Shown here piece by piece: positions 17,553 to 26,366 of a stretch of 64,000 nt of DNA. A model generated the notes under the pieces. That model was not told the origin of the DNA. It ran no database searches and worked only from the letters and a program-made list of their open reading frames with translations. Both the position numbers and the translations under genes were made by a program. The stretch is from an uncultured Sulfitobacter sp. (GTDB taxonomy: Bacteria > Pseudomonadota > Alphaproteobacteria > Rhodobacterales > Rhodobacteraceae). The DNA lies in NCBI RefSeq assembly GCF_947502895.1, contig NZ_CANNBM010000001.1, positions 1,550,001-1,614,000 on the forward strand, given 5' to 3'. How positions within the stretch are numbered: the stretch's first letter is position 1; the number at the start of each line of letters is the position of its first letter.

Positions 17553-19145
17553 ATGACCGATACGACCCCAAATGCGCCCGCCTCCGGTGTGATCCAAGAC
17601 CGGGTTTTGATCTTTGACACGACATTGCGCGATGGCGAACAATCCCCCGGCGCGACAATGACCCACGCGGAAAAACTCGAGATTGCCCAGCTGCTCGACG
17701 AGATGGGCGTCGACGTGATCGAAGCGGGCTTTCCCATCGCCTCCGAGGGTGACTTCGCGGCTGTGTCCGAGATTGCCAAACAGGCCAAGACCGCCCAAAT
17801 CTGTGGCCTTGCCCGCGCGCAACTGGGCGATATTGACCGTTGTTGGGAGGCGATCAAGCACGCCAAAAACCCGCGCATCCACACCTTCATCGGCACATCG
17901 CCCCTGCACCGCGCCATCCCGAACCTGACAATGGACCAGATGGCCGACCGCATTCACGAAACGGTCACACACGCGCGCAACCTGTGCGAAAACGTACAAT
18001 GGTCGCCGATGGACGCAACACGGACCGAGGCCGACTACCTCTGCCGCACAGTCGAAATCGCGATCAAAGCGGGGGCGACAACCATCAACATTCCCGACAC
18101 AGTAGGCTACACCGCCCCACGTGAAAGCGCCGACCTGATCCGCATGCTGCTTGAGCGTGTGCCGGGCGCAGACGAGATCATCTTTGCCACCCACTGCCAT
18201 AACGATCTTGGCATGGCGACGGCCAACTCCCTCGCCGCTGTTGAGGCTGGTGCGCGCCAGATTGAATGTACGATCAACGGCTTGGGCGAGCGCGCGGGCA
18301 ATACCGCACTCGAAGAGGTCGTCATGGCCATGAAAGTGCGCAATGACATCATGCCTTACCAAACCCGCGTGGATGCAACCAAGTTGATGAACATCTCGCG
18401 CCGTGTCGCCACGGTCAGCGGCTTTGCCGTACAGTTCAACAAGGCCATCGTCGGAAAAAACGCCTTCGCCCACGAGAGCGGCATCCATCAGGACGGTATG
18501 CTCAAAAACGCCGAGACATTCGAGATTATGCGCCCCGAGGACGTAGGTCTGGCCGAGACGAATATCGTCATGGGCAAACACTCGGGTCGTGCGGCACTGC
18601 GCTCGAAGTTGGAGAACCTCGGGTATGAATTGGGCGACAACCAGCTCAAGGATGTGTTCGTGCGGTTCAAGGAACTGGCCGACCGCAAAAAGGAAATCTA
18701 TGACGAAGATCTGATCGCTCTGATGCGCATTGCCTCCGACCCCGAAGCCGACCGGATCAAGCTGAAGTCCATGCATGTGGTCTGTGGCACCGATGGCCCG
18801 AACGAGGCCAAAATGACCCTCGTCATCGACGGCGCCGAACACAGCACAGAGCAGTCAGGCGATGGTCCTGTCGATGCATCGTTCAAGTGCATCAAGGCGC
18901 TGGTAGATCACTCTGCGCGCCTGCAACTCTATCAAGTGGCCGCTGTGACCGAAGGCACGGATGCGCAGGCCACCGTGTCTGTGCGCCTTGAGGAAGAGGG
19001 CCGCATCGTGACAGGGCAATCGGCAGATACCGACACCGTCGTTGCATCCGCCCGTGCCTATATCCACGCTCTTAACCGTTTGCTGGTGCGCCGCGAAAAA
19101 GGCGGCACCGACAAGCGCGAGATCAACTACAAAGACGCAAGCTAA
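17553..19145 (+). CDS. leuA: 2-isopropylmalate synthase
   Basis: The 530-residue protein has the DRE-TIM motif FDTTLRDGEQSPG, the metal-ligand region THCHNDLGMA, and a C-terminal LeuA regulatory domain for leucine feedback inhibition. It condenses acetyl-CoA with 2-oxoisovalerate in the first committed step of leucine synthesis. I place the start at 17553 (MTDTTPNAP), 24 codons inside the longest frame, because the upstream part overlaps the attenuator. No strong Shine-Dalgarno is visible (AAAGAAAG). The other leu genes are not in the window. Control by leucine supply is indicated by the leader peptide. Confidence 0.95.
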   Translation: MTDTTPNAPASGVIQDRVLIFDTTLRDGEQSPGATMTHAEKLEIAQLLDEMGVDVIEAGFPIASEGDFAAVSEIAKQAKTAQICGLARAQLGDIDRCWEAIKHAKNPRIHTFIGTSPLHRAIPNLTMDQMADRIHETVTHARNLCENVQWSPMDATRTEADYLCRTVEIAIKAGATTINIPDTVGYTAPRESADLIRMLLERVPGADEIIFATHCHNDLGMATANSLAAVEAGARQIECTINGLGERAGNTALEEVVMAMKVRNDIMPYQTRVDATKLMNISRRVATVSGFAVQFNKAIVGKNAFAHESGIHQDGMLKNAETFEIMRPEDVGLAETNIVMGKHSGRAALRSKLENLGYELGDNQLKDVFVRFKELADRKKEIYDEDLIALMRIASDPEADRIKLKSMHVVCGTDGPNEAKMTLVIDGAEHSTEQSGDGPVDASFKCIKALVDHSARLQLYQVAAVTEGTDAQATVSVRLEEEGRIVTGQSADTDTVVASARAYIHALNRLLVRREKGGTDKREINYKDAS

Positions 19146-19153
19146 AGACGGGA

Positions 19154-19177
19154 GGGGCTGGACATATGTTCGGCCCC
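19154..19177 (+). terminator. Probable terminator hairpin after leuA
   Basis: GGGGCTGGAC (19154-19163) and GTTCGGCCCC (19168-19177) form a ten-base stem with two G-U pairs and an ATAT loop, eight bases after the stop. The U-tract is poor (GTTCTCG). Confidence 0.45.
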
Positions 19178-19236
19178 GTTCTCGCACATGCCAAGACACT
19201 TGGCATAAGCTGGACTTGTTTCACCCGTCTCCTTTG

Positions 19237-19695
19237 TCAGGGTAGTGGCGGCGCAAGATAAGCGGTCTCGTCCGGCTCAGGCTGCATCATCGTTTCGCGC
19301 CATCGGTTCTGTTCGGCGGTGATAATGTACAACTCCCAAACACAGGCTACGGCGGGACGGTTTATGGTGTCTAATGGTTTGGCATCGCTGTACTGGTGGC
19401 GATAGATCCGCTGGCACAGCACCGACCCCTGCGCCCACCAATGCGCAGCGATCGTAAGACCCGTATCACCGGGATGAATGATCACAAAACCCAAACCGTT
19501 GCTGTCCCCCATGTCTTCCACATCGCCAAGAACGTCCTCGCGCAAAAAATGGCCAGCGATGTCTATCATTTCGCGGGTTACGGTTTTGCCCTCGGCAAGC
19601 AGCTCGTAAATCTTGAATTTGACGATATCCAAATCCCAAACCCCGCGGTCAACAGTGGCACGGGGTCGGTAGGTTTCGGTGCTGCCTGAACTCAT
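19237..19695 (-). CDS. Uncharacterised protein, 152 residues
   Basis: I do not recognise the family. The protein is soluble and acidic at its C-terminus, with no signal peptide or membrane segment. The centre (HPGDTGLTIAAHWWAQGSVLCQRIY) contains a paired tryptophan and a cysteine that look like a conserved core. Codon use matches the neighbours and the frame is much longer than chance, so it is probably real. A weak GG-rich stretch precedes the ATG. It lies 33 bases downstream of the 19729-20142 gene on the same strand and may be co-transcribed with it. Confidence 0.6.
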   Translation of the reverse strand: MSSGSTETYRPRATVDRGVWDLDIVKFKIYELLAEGKTVTREMIDIAGHFLREDVLGDVEDMGDSNGLGFVIIHPGDTGLTIAAHWWAQGSVLCQRIYRHQYSDAKPLDTINRPAVACVWELYIITAEQNRWRETMMQPEPDETAYLAPPLP

Positions 19696-19728
19696 TTCAA
19701 CCGCCTGTTTGGGTGCGCAATAGCTTTG

Positions 19729-20142
19729 CTACACAGTCGTTAAAATGTCGTGGGCCTGGCCCAAAGTCTCGACCAGACCTGCCAGAAAACGGTTTGCGGT
19801 GACATCAATCAGCGCCTTGCCCTCGACGTCTTGTAGCGTAAAGGGCTGATCGCTCAGTTTTTCCAGCTCACGCAGGCTTTTGCCGCCGCCGTGTTTGAGG
19901 ACATTTGCAGCAAGGTAATAGTGATAGACCGTCTCCGCGAGGTCGACATGGCCCTCGGCCACCAGCTTGTTGCGCAGCTTCACGAAAAACGGACCGCGGG
20001 CGAAATGATGCTGAAGCCGCGCTTCAAAAGCCGAGACAGTCTCGACCACAATGGTTTCGATCTCGGATACATCTGCATCGGTATTCCGTGCCGCCGCATC
20101 CGCATTTGCGAGCAGTTGGGCAACGTCTGGGGTGTCGGTCAT
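19729..20142 (-). CDS. Uncharacterised helical protein, 137 residues
   Basis: I do not recognise the family. The protein is predicted to be mostly helical and soluble, with motifs such as ETVYHYYLAANVLKHGGGKSL and no signal peptide. The start at 20142 has AAGG nine bases upstream; an in-frame ATG eleven codons earlier is less likely. The same-strand neighbour 33 bases downstream (19237-19695) may belong to the same transcript. Upstream it is divergent from the Hint-domain gene, sharing a 262-base region with possible operators. Confidence 0.6.
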   Translation of the reverse strand: MTDTPDVAQLLANADAAARNTDADVSEIETIVVETVSAFEARLQHHFARGPFFVKLRNKLVAEGHVDLAETVYHYYLAANVLKHGGGKSLRELEKLSDQPFTLQDVEGKALIDVTANRFLAGLVETLGQAHDILTTV

Positions 20143-20283
20143 GGCATGGGCCTTTTGGGTAAGAGGGTGCGCCATTAGCAGCGACTGTTGACCGCGTCAT
20201 ACGGGCAGGGGGGCTATGCGGGCAAGGGGCGCTATAGGTTTGGCTGCTTCGTTGTTGCCCGGATAATGCCCTCGCGGTCCCGC

Positions 20284-20343
20284 CTTGCATTGCAAGCCTG
20301 CGGCCACTGTTTCTGATTTTGGCATAATTGTTTCTAATTTGGG
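20284..20343 (+). promoter_or_regulatory. Possible operator region upstream of the Hint-domain gene
   Basis: CTTGCA-T-TGCAAG (20284-20296) is a perfect palindrome. It is followed by a 15-base direct repeat, TGTTTCTGATTTTGG (20308) and TGTTTCTAATTTGGG (20329), offset by 21 bases or two helical turns. Such phasing is typical of tandem regulator sites. The regulator is unknown. Confidence 0.4.
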
Positions 20344-20404
20344 TCCAATTTCCACCGTAATGCCAGCCGATACTTAACCTAACGGAAAGAAAAGGATCAG
20401 GCAC

Positions 20405-21682
20405 ATGGCCACGGTTGGCTATTACTCAATGACTACCGGACAGGGTCTGGCGAGTCAGGTAGACGAGATCACCAACAATGGTGATACGGCCGTGAACGTG
20501 ACTGTGCCGAACACTGCACAACTGTCGTCTTTGGACAGCCTTTATGTTGTGAATCCCAGTAACGGCAGCTTTGGCGCCGAGTATTTGGCAAACCTCCCCG
20601 ATATCGCTGCTGCTGTGAACGGCGGGATGAACCTGATTATCTTTGACCGCTATGTCACCAACGCCCAAACGATCTTGCCAGGGGGCTCTGGCATCACATC
20701 AGTCCGCAATTTTGCAAGCGGTGCGGACGTGAACGTCGCCGCAGGCGCACCGTCCAGTTTTGTGAACGGGCCGAACGGGACCATTACAGACAGCACGTTT
20801 GATGGGGGCAATTTCTCCAACCACGGCTACGTCGAAAGCACCTCAATGCCCCCTGGTGCGGTGCCGCTGCTCACGACATCAGACCCGACGCATATTGTTG
20901 CATTTACCTATCCTGTAGGTGCGGGAAACGTATTTTATTCTACGATACCACTGGATTTCTATACCGGCTCGAACAACGCGAATATTACCCCTGCTGATGT
21001 GTTCACGCTATTTGGAAACACGACCGAGATATTGTGTTTCACACGTGGGGCGTTGATTGAAACGGCGCGCGGCGAGCGTCCTGTCGAGCAGTTGAAAATA
21101 GGCGATGCCGTGCGCGTGGCGCGGGGTGGCACGCGGCGCATCCGCTGGATCAGCACCAGCAAGGTAAGCCGTGAGATGCTCAGCCGCCAACCCAAGCTGC
21201 GCCCAGTGCGCATTTGTGCAGGCGCGCTGGGCAGCGGGCTGCCTCGCCGTGATCTGTTGGTCAGCCGACAACACAGGATGTTGGTGCAATCCGCCGTTGC
21301 CGAACGGATGTTCGGCACGCGACAGGCGCTGATCTCTGCGAAAAAACTCACCGCATTGCCGGGTATCTATGTGGATGAGCAGGTGACAGAGGTGTCGTAT
21401 TTCCACATCTTGTTTGACGCCCATGAAGTGATCCATGCCGAAGGCGCCCCAAGCGAAAGCCTGTTCACTGGGCCAGAGGCGCTGAAATCCATTCCCGCTG
21501 CGGCGCGGGCCGAACTACAAAGCATCTTTCCCGAATTATGTACGTCAGATCATTGCAGCAGTCCCGCTGCCCTTATTCCCACAGGCAAGGCACAAAAGCA
21601 GTTGGTGGCGAGACATCTTAAAAACGAAAAAGCGGTGTATGAAACCGCGCGACAGCGAGGTCGCGCGGTCCACCTGCATTAA
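20405..21682 (+). CDS. Hint-domain (hedgehog/intein-type) protein
   Basis: The 425-residue protein has an N-terminal half of about 215 residues rich in Gly, Asn, Ser and Thr, with predicted strands and no recognised family, then a Hint module beginning ILCFTRGALIETARGERPVEQL (cysteine near residue 219) and ending near residue 360, HILFDAHEVIHAEG. Hint modules cleave or splice through the first cysteine; related Rhodobacterales proteins are common but poorly understood. There is no Sec signal, so any export would be by another route. AAGGA lies ten bases before the ATG. The basic tail after the Hint module is unassigned. Confidence 0.75.
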   Translation: MATVGYYSMTTGQGLASQVDEITNNGDTAVNVTVPNTAQLSSLDSLYVVNPSNGSFGAEYLANLPDIAAAVNGGMNLIIFDRYVTNAQTILPGGSGITSVRNFASGADVNVAAGAPSSFVNGPNGTITDSTFDGGNFSNHGYVESTSMPPGAVPLLTTSDPTHIVAFTYPVGAGNVFYSTIPLDFYTGSNNANITPADVFTLFGNTTEILCFTRGALIETARGERPVEQLKIGDAVRVARGGTRRIRWISTSKVSREMLSRQPKLRPVRICAGALGSGLPRRDLLVSRQHRMLVQSAVAERMFGTRQALISAKKLTALPGIYVDEQVTEVSYFHILFDAHEVIHAEGAPSESLFTGPEALKSIPAAARAELQSIFPELCTSDHCSSPAALIPTGKAQKQLVARHLKNEKAVYETARQRGRAVHLH

Positions 21683-21698
21683 GGGCCGAACCCGGCGT

Positions 21699-22814
21699 TT
21701 AGCGGCTAAGGCTCGGGAAATAGTCCTCACATTTGCCTTCACGGTAAACATCTGCCGTGCAGCAATGCAGGCCACCGCCAAAGGCATAGGCATCGCGCAG
21801 CTCTACCTCGACAACTTCCATGCCCAATTTGTCCATCTGCTCGGCCTGATAGACCTCGGATTTCTCGACACAAACGGTTTTGGGGTCCAGCACCAGCACG
21901 TTCATGCTGAGCCATGTGGAGGAATAGCACAGCGGTGGCGGTGTGTTATGCGCGGGGCTTGCGGCATCCACAATCTCCCACCCGTTGTCATTGTACATCT
22001 TACGCTGCTCTTCGGGCAGGCGGCGGTGCGGGTTGTTGAGGATCAGACCGGGGCGCAGCGGCGTGAAGGTCGCGTCGATGTGGATGGGGTAGGGATCACC
22101 GGGGAAATTGACCGTATGTACGCGGTGATCGGGGAAGTGGCGGCGCAGCCATTCGATGCCCTTTAGGTTCGTCGTAAACCCGTGCTGAACGACCAGATCG
22201 CGGCCAAAGCGCAGAACGTCGGCGGCGTCAAACAGCGGCTCTTCCTCGGTAGTGACAAAGTGGCGTTCTTCTGCCCATTTCAGGCGCTGTGCGTTCCCGA
22301 TTTTGTCGTTCAGGTAATCGGGATGGTAATCCGCGTCCGTCAGGCGCGGCTTTGGTGCGCTTTCATGGCGGAAGTTCGGGTCTTCGTCAAAATACTGCTG
22401 CATCAACGGGCGGTAGTTGAGGTATTCGAACCAGCGGCAGCGATAAGACATCGTTGCTTCCAGCATCTCTGACCCTACCGTCAGCAGAACATCGCGCGGC
22501 GGCATGCAGCCGAACTGCGACTCGGTGTGGAAATCCGGTGTGGTGGCGGGCACGGAGTGGTCGATGCTGGTAGGGCGGTCCACGCGCACGCCGCGCTTTT
22601 GCAGCATAGCAGCAAAGTTATCCAACAACTCGTTCGCACGGTCGATGGTTTCTTGCGGGCGGCGGCCCCACTGGCCGCGCATGTCGCTGTCCTCTGGCAC
22701 CTTGGCATCCAGTGCAGGTTCCTCGGGCGGGATGTGGCAATCATCGGCACGCCCGACAATGACGTGCTTGAGCGGGTCCCACTCGTTCCAGCTGTTCACG
22801 ACTGTTTTTTGCAT
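21699..22814 (-). CDS. Glycine amidinotransferase-family protein
   Basis: The 371-residue protein matches the arginine:glycine/inosamine amidinotransferase family: NEWDPLKHVIVGRAD near the start, then the catalytic histidine in YPIHIDATF and the nucleophilic cysteine in GGLHCCTADV. Such enzymes move an amidino group from arginine to an amine, making guanidino compounds (guanidinoacetate, guanidinoinositols, parts of guanidinium toxins). The acceptor is unknown and no methyltransferase for creatine is nearby. Start 22814 has GGGGAG seven bases upstream; the longer frame continues into the divergent amidase promoter. It is divergent from the amidase gene, 130 bases away. Confidence 0.85.
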   Translation of the reverse strand: MQKTVVNSWNEWDPLKHVIVGRADDCHIPPEEPALDAKVPEDSDMRGQWGRRPQETIDRANELLDNFAAMLQKRGVRVDRPTSIDHSVPATTPDFHTESQFGCMPPRDVLLTVGSEMLEATMSYRCRWFEYLNYRPLMQQYFDEDPNFRHESAPKPRLTDADYHPDYLNDKIGNAQRLKWAEERHFVTTEEEPLFDAADVLRFGRDLVVQHGFTTNLKGIEWLRRHFPDHRVHTVNFPGDPYPIHIDATFTPLRPGLILNNPHRRLPEEQRKMYNDNGWEIVDAASPAHNTPPPLCYSSTWLSMNVLVLDPKTVCVEKSEVYQAEQMDKLGMEVVEVELRDAYAFGGGLHCCTADVYREGKCEDYFPSLSR

Positions 22815-22944
22815 GATGCACTCCCCTGCGATTGATTTGGTCAAATGGGTAGGGCGTCCGGCATGTGGGTGCAAGACGTGGATGCGATACGATTGCACTG
22901 ATTGCGCAGTTCGTGTCACGCTAAAGCGGAAAGAGGAGGGGCTT

Positions 22945-24336
22945 ATGGCAATTTGGGAATTGGACGGTGCAGAAATCGCGGCGCAGATCGCACAGGGTGC
23001 GATAAGCGCGCGTGAAGTAGCCGAGGCTACACTTGCGCGCATGGATTCGGTGAACCCGGTGATTAACGCGGTTGTGGCGCGCGATGATGCAGCAGCACTT
23101 GCCGCAGCTGATGCGGTTGATGCGGCACGTGCCAGTGGTGCTGCGCTGGGGCCGATGGCGGGCGTGCCTGTTACGATCAAGGAAAACGTGGATCAGGCAG
23201 GATTTGCCACAACAAACGGTCTGCGCATCCAGCGCGACCTGATAGCCGAGCAGGACAATCCCGTGGTCACCAACCTGCGCCGCGCAGGTGCTGTAATTGT
23301 GGGGCGGACAAACACCCCTGCTTTCTCGCTACGCTGGTTCACCCGCAATTCGCTGCACGGGCATACCCGCAATCCGCACAACGCCGCGATCACGCCCGGC
23401 GGGTCTTCTGGTGGGGCGGCCTCTGCCACGGCGGCGGGTATCGGGGCGATCGGGCATGGCACAGATATTGGCGGCTCCATCCGCTATCCTGCCTATGCCT
23501 GCGGGTTACAGGGCATCCGGCCTACGCTGGGGCGCGTTGCGGCATGGAACGGCAGCGCGCCGGATCGTCATATCGGCGCACAGCTGATGGCGGTGTCGGG
23601 TCCGCATGCGCGCTCCGTGCGGGATGTGCGCATGGCGCTTGACGTGATGAGCCAGCCTGATCTGCGCGATCCATGGCACACGCCTGCACCACTCATTGGC
23701 GCCGAATACCCCCGCCGCGCCGCGCTCTGTGTGGCCCCCGAAGGGCTGCAAACACATCCGCTGGTCGAAGCGGCGCTGCGTGATGCGGCCTCGCGCCTGA
23801 TTGATGCGGGTTGGCGCGTAGACGAAGTCGACAGCCCGCCCTTCCGCGCTCCCGCGCGATGTCAGGCGCAGCTGTGGCTGGCGGAAATGGCACGGGGCGC
23901 ACAGGCGGCATTTGCCCAAGAGGATGATCTTGATGCCAATCATGTGCTGGCCGAAATGCATAAACTGACGCCAGTGCCTGACCTGAACGAGGTTCTGGAC
24001 GCGATGCAGTCGCGCCTCGGCTTTCTGCGCGAATGGCAGTCATTCCTCGCCAAACATCCTGTTTTGATTTGTCCAATCTCCGCCGAGCCGCCTTTTCCCG
24101 ACCTGCTGGACCTACAGGACTTCCCCCGCGTGATGGAGGCGCAACTGACACAAGTGGGGCTGCCGTTGATGGGTTTGCCCGGCATGTCGGTCTTTACCGG
24201 ATTTGAACAAAGTGAGGCAGGGCGCGTCCCGTTGGGTGCCCAATTGATTGCAGGGCGTTACCGCGAGGACATATTGCTGGATGCAGCAGAAGCGATAGAA
24301 GCGCGCGGCCCTGCAATACAGGTGGTGACACCATAA
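22945..24336 (+). CDS. Amidase (amidase-signature family)
   Basis: The 463-residue protein carries the Ser-cisSer-Lys machinery of the amidase-signature family: lysine in VTIKENVDQ, cis-serine in TPGGSSGGAA and the nucleophilic serine in GTDIGGSIRYPA. It hydrolyses an amide to an acid and ammonia; the substrate is unknown. GatA is unlikely because gatB and gatC are absent. AGAGGAGGGG sits five bases before the ATG. It is divergent from an amidinotransferase and 57 bases upstream of the radical SAM gene, so all three may serve one nitrogen-compound pathway. Confidence 0.9.
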   Translation: MAIWELDGAEIAAQIAQGAISAREVAEATLARMDSVNPVINAVVARDDAAALAAADAVDAARASGAALGPMAGVPVTIKENVDQAGFATTNGLRIQRDLIAEQDNPVVTNLRRAGAVIVGRTNTPAFSLRWFTRNSLHGHTRNPHNAAITPGGSSGGAASATAAGIGAIGHGTDIGGSIRYPAYACGLQGIRPTLGRVAAWNGSAPDRHIGAQLMAVSGPHARSVRDVRMALDVMSQPDLRDPWHTPAPLIGAEYPRRAALCVAPEGLQTHPLVEAALRDAASRLIDAGWRVDEVDSPPFRAPARCQAQLWLAEMARGAQAAFAQEDDLDANHVLAEMHKLTPVPDLNEVLDAMQSRLGFLREWQSFLAKHPVLICPISAEPPFPDLLDLQDFPRVMEAQLTQVGLPLMGLPGMSVFTGFEQSEAGRVPLGAQLIAGRYREDILLDAAEAIEARGPAIQVVTP

Positions 24337-24393
24337 GGCCTTGCAGAAACGGGTCTATGTCAAAATTTTGCGAATGCAAGTAAACCTTTAGCC

Positions 24394-25827
24394 ATGAATT
24401 ATACACGGAACGCAAAGTTGCAATCGTCAACCGGCCAGCAAAAAGTGGTGTTGGAGGTGTGGGGCGTGGATGGGCCAAATTCCGCTAGCATCGAGATTAC
24501 CAGCAAGTGCAATTTGAAGTGTACAATGTGCCCGCTCACTCTCGCCACCAGCTCTACTTCGGGCGCTGTCACACACTTGACCCTGCCGCTATGGGAGAAG
24601 TTTCTAAAAGGGTTGGAGCAAGACATATCGCGCGTGCTGCTCACCGGCTTTGGGGAGCCGATGTTACATCCTCATCTCCTGCGCTTTCTAGGCGATCTAC
24701 AAGAGCGGTCCTTGCTGACCAGCCTCACAACAAATGGCGTCAGGACAACGCCAGCGTTTCTAGCTGCGATGCCCGACCTGACTTATCTCGACCATCTGAA
24801 TGTCTCTATCGATAGCTTTGACCCTGATGTTTATGAGGCAATCCGCAAGGGTAAGCTGGGAAAATGTCTGGACACAATTTCGAAGTATGCAAAGGCGCGG
24901 GGGCCGCGCACCACCCTTAGCGTTTCGAGCATACTGATGCAGTCTACCCTTCCTTCGCTGAAAGAGGCGCCGCGAAAGCTGGCTGATTTGGGGGTCGAGC
25001 ATCTGGTTTTGCAATCACTGTTCGATCAGGCGCCCGAGGGACTTGATCAGCATTTGAGTGGTGAGCAACTGGCAGATCAGATCGGGGAAATCCAACACCA
25101 AGGGGCGCAAGCAGGGGTCGAAGTGCATTTTGAACTCCCTGATCGGTTGCAGTTGGAATTGCACGATCCAGCTGCGGCAAACCGCAATTATTTTGATGAT
25201 AGTCGCGCACACGGACAAAGCCGAGTGTGCGGGTTGGCGTGGGATACGACACATGTGGATGCCGCGGGGAAGGTCTTTCCATGCTGTCGGGCAGCAGCGG
25301 TCGATCAAGGCGCGCTGGGTGATCTGGGCAAGGTGTCGTTTGCTGAAATCTGGCAGGGCCAGCCCTATCAAGCATTGCGCAGCAGCTTCGGTCAGGCAGA
25401 TCGGCTGAGCGATCTGTGTGCAACTTGTACGACAGTGCCGGCGGGGCTGCACGTCCATGCAGGGTTCGAAGGGCGCGTAGAGCCGGTGATTGATCAAGCT
25501 GATGATGGTACGTTGACGCTATACGTGACAAACTGTGGCACGCGCGACTGGGATGCGGAGTATCGCCCCAGCATAGGGACAGCCCGCCCCAATGATCGTG
25601 AATCGCCTCTCTATAACAAAAGCTGGATTAGCCGGAACCGTGTCGCCAGGATGCATGAAGGTCGTGTTTCGCCCGGTGGCAGGGCGCGGTTTACCTTGCC
25701 CGTCAACGTATCCGATGGCGAAGCTGCCAAAGAGCATTTTCAACTGGTGATAGATGGAATGTTCTGGATACCTGGAACGCACTTTTCGCTTCGGTGGGAC
25801 GTCAGGGCAGACAACATCCAGCACTAA
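24394..25827 (+). CDS. Radical SAM/SPASM protein with C-terminal Ig-like domain
   Basis: The 477-residue protein has the radical SAM cluster motif C39-x3-C43-x2-C46 (SKCNLKCTMCPL), GFGEPML, and a SPASM-type auxiliary region with CGLAWD, KVFPCCRA and LCATCTT (about residues 275-350). The last 115 or so residues form a separate beta-rich unit with VTNCGTRDW, ESPLYNKSWIS, VSPGGRARF and FQLVIDGMFWIPG, which resembles the FW/NBR1-type Ig-like domains usually seen in secreted proteins. SPASM enzymes often modify peptides; no precursor peptide gene is visible nearby. The start has no clear Shine-Dalgarno. It follows the amidase by 57 bases. Confidence 0.8.
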   Translation: MNYTRNAKLQSSTGQQKVVLEVWGVDGPNSASIEITSKCNLKCTMCPLTLATSSTSGAVTHLTLPLWEKFLKGLEQDISRVLLTGFGEPMLHPHLLRFLGDLQERSLLTSLTTNGVRTTPAFLAAMPDLTYLDHLNVSIDSFDPDVYEAIRKGKLGKCLDTISKYAKARGPRTTLSVSSILMQSTLPSLKEAPRKLADLGVEHLVLQSLFDQAPEGLDQHLSGEQLADQIGEIQHQGAQAGVEVHFELPDRLQLELHDPAAANRNYFDDSRAHGQSRVCGLAWDTTHVDAAGKVFPCCRAAAVDQGALGDLGKVSFAEIWQGQPYQALRSSFGQADRLSDLCATCTTVPAGLHVHAGFEGRVEPVIDQADDGTLTLYVTNCGTRDWDAEYRPSIGTARPNDRESPLYNKSWISRNRVARMHEGRVSPGGRARFTLPVNVSDGEAAKEHFQLVIDGMFWIPGTHFSLRWDVRADNIQH

Positions 25828-25829
25828 AA

Positions 25830-25859
25830 AAAGCCGCGTACCAAATGGCACGCGGCTTT
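25830..25859. terminator. Bidirectional terminator between the radical SAM gene and rpsO
   Basis: AAAGCCGCGT (25830-25839) and ACGCGGCTTT (25850-25859) form a perfect ten-base stem. It is preceded by a run of A, which gives a U-tract for the minus-strand rpsO transcript, and lies three bases after the radical SAM stop. Confidence 0.8.
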
Positions 25860-25883
25860 GAATGTTTGTAGTTTCGGGTGCGC

Positions 25884-26153
25884 TTAGCGGCGCAGGCCCA
25901 GACGCTTGATCAGGTCCTGATAGCGCGCTTCGTCCTTGGACTTGACGTAGTCCAGAAGTTTGCGGCGTGTCGCGACCATTTTCAGCAGACCACGGCGACC
26001 GTGGTTGTCTTTTTTGTGGGTTTTGAAGTGCTCTGTCAGTGTCGCGATGCGCGAGCTGAGAACAGCAACTTGTACTTCGGGGGAGCCGGTATCGCCGTCT
26101 TTGGCGCCGAATTCCTTCATCACACGTGCTTTTTCTTCTTTCGTAATCGACAT
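25884..26153 (-). CDS. rpsO: 30S ribosomal protein S15
   Basis: The 89-residue protein is full length S15, with GDTGSPEVQVAVLS, the HKKDNHGRRGLL loop and the LGLRR end. It binds the 16S rRNA three-way junction early in 30S assembly. AAGGAG precedes the ATG by seven bases; the upstream part of the longer frame is not S15. In many bacteria rpsO lies directly between truB and pnp; here an RTX and a DUF1643 gene separate it from truB and about 13 kb separates it from pnp, although strand and order are retained. Confidence 0.97.
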   Translation of the reverse strand: MSITKEEKARVMKEFGAKDGDTGSPEVQVAVLSSRIATLTEHFKTHKKDNHGRRGLLKMVATRRKLLDYVKSKDEARYQDLIKRLGLRR

Positions 26154-26366
26154 CGGGGTCTCCTTTTCAAAAAGGTTATAGGGATGGCTCAGGCCGGGAT
26201 GTCGTCCAGCACAGGCCCATGGAGGAATCGCAAACCTGCGTCTGCGATGAGGGCGTATAGGCGGGATTGGCGGCTTTGGCAAAGCCTTATTCCGCGTGAG
26301 CACAGTGTTTGGCCAAAGAGTATCCGCAGCAAAATTGCTGGCTGGCGGGCCACAACCGCAGATCGC

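Noticed and set aside
17310..18842. 510-codon minus-strand frame opposite leuA
   Set aside because: leuA matches its family over its full length; the antisense frame shows none.
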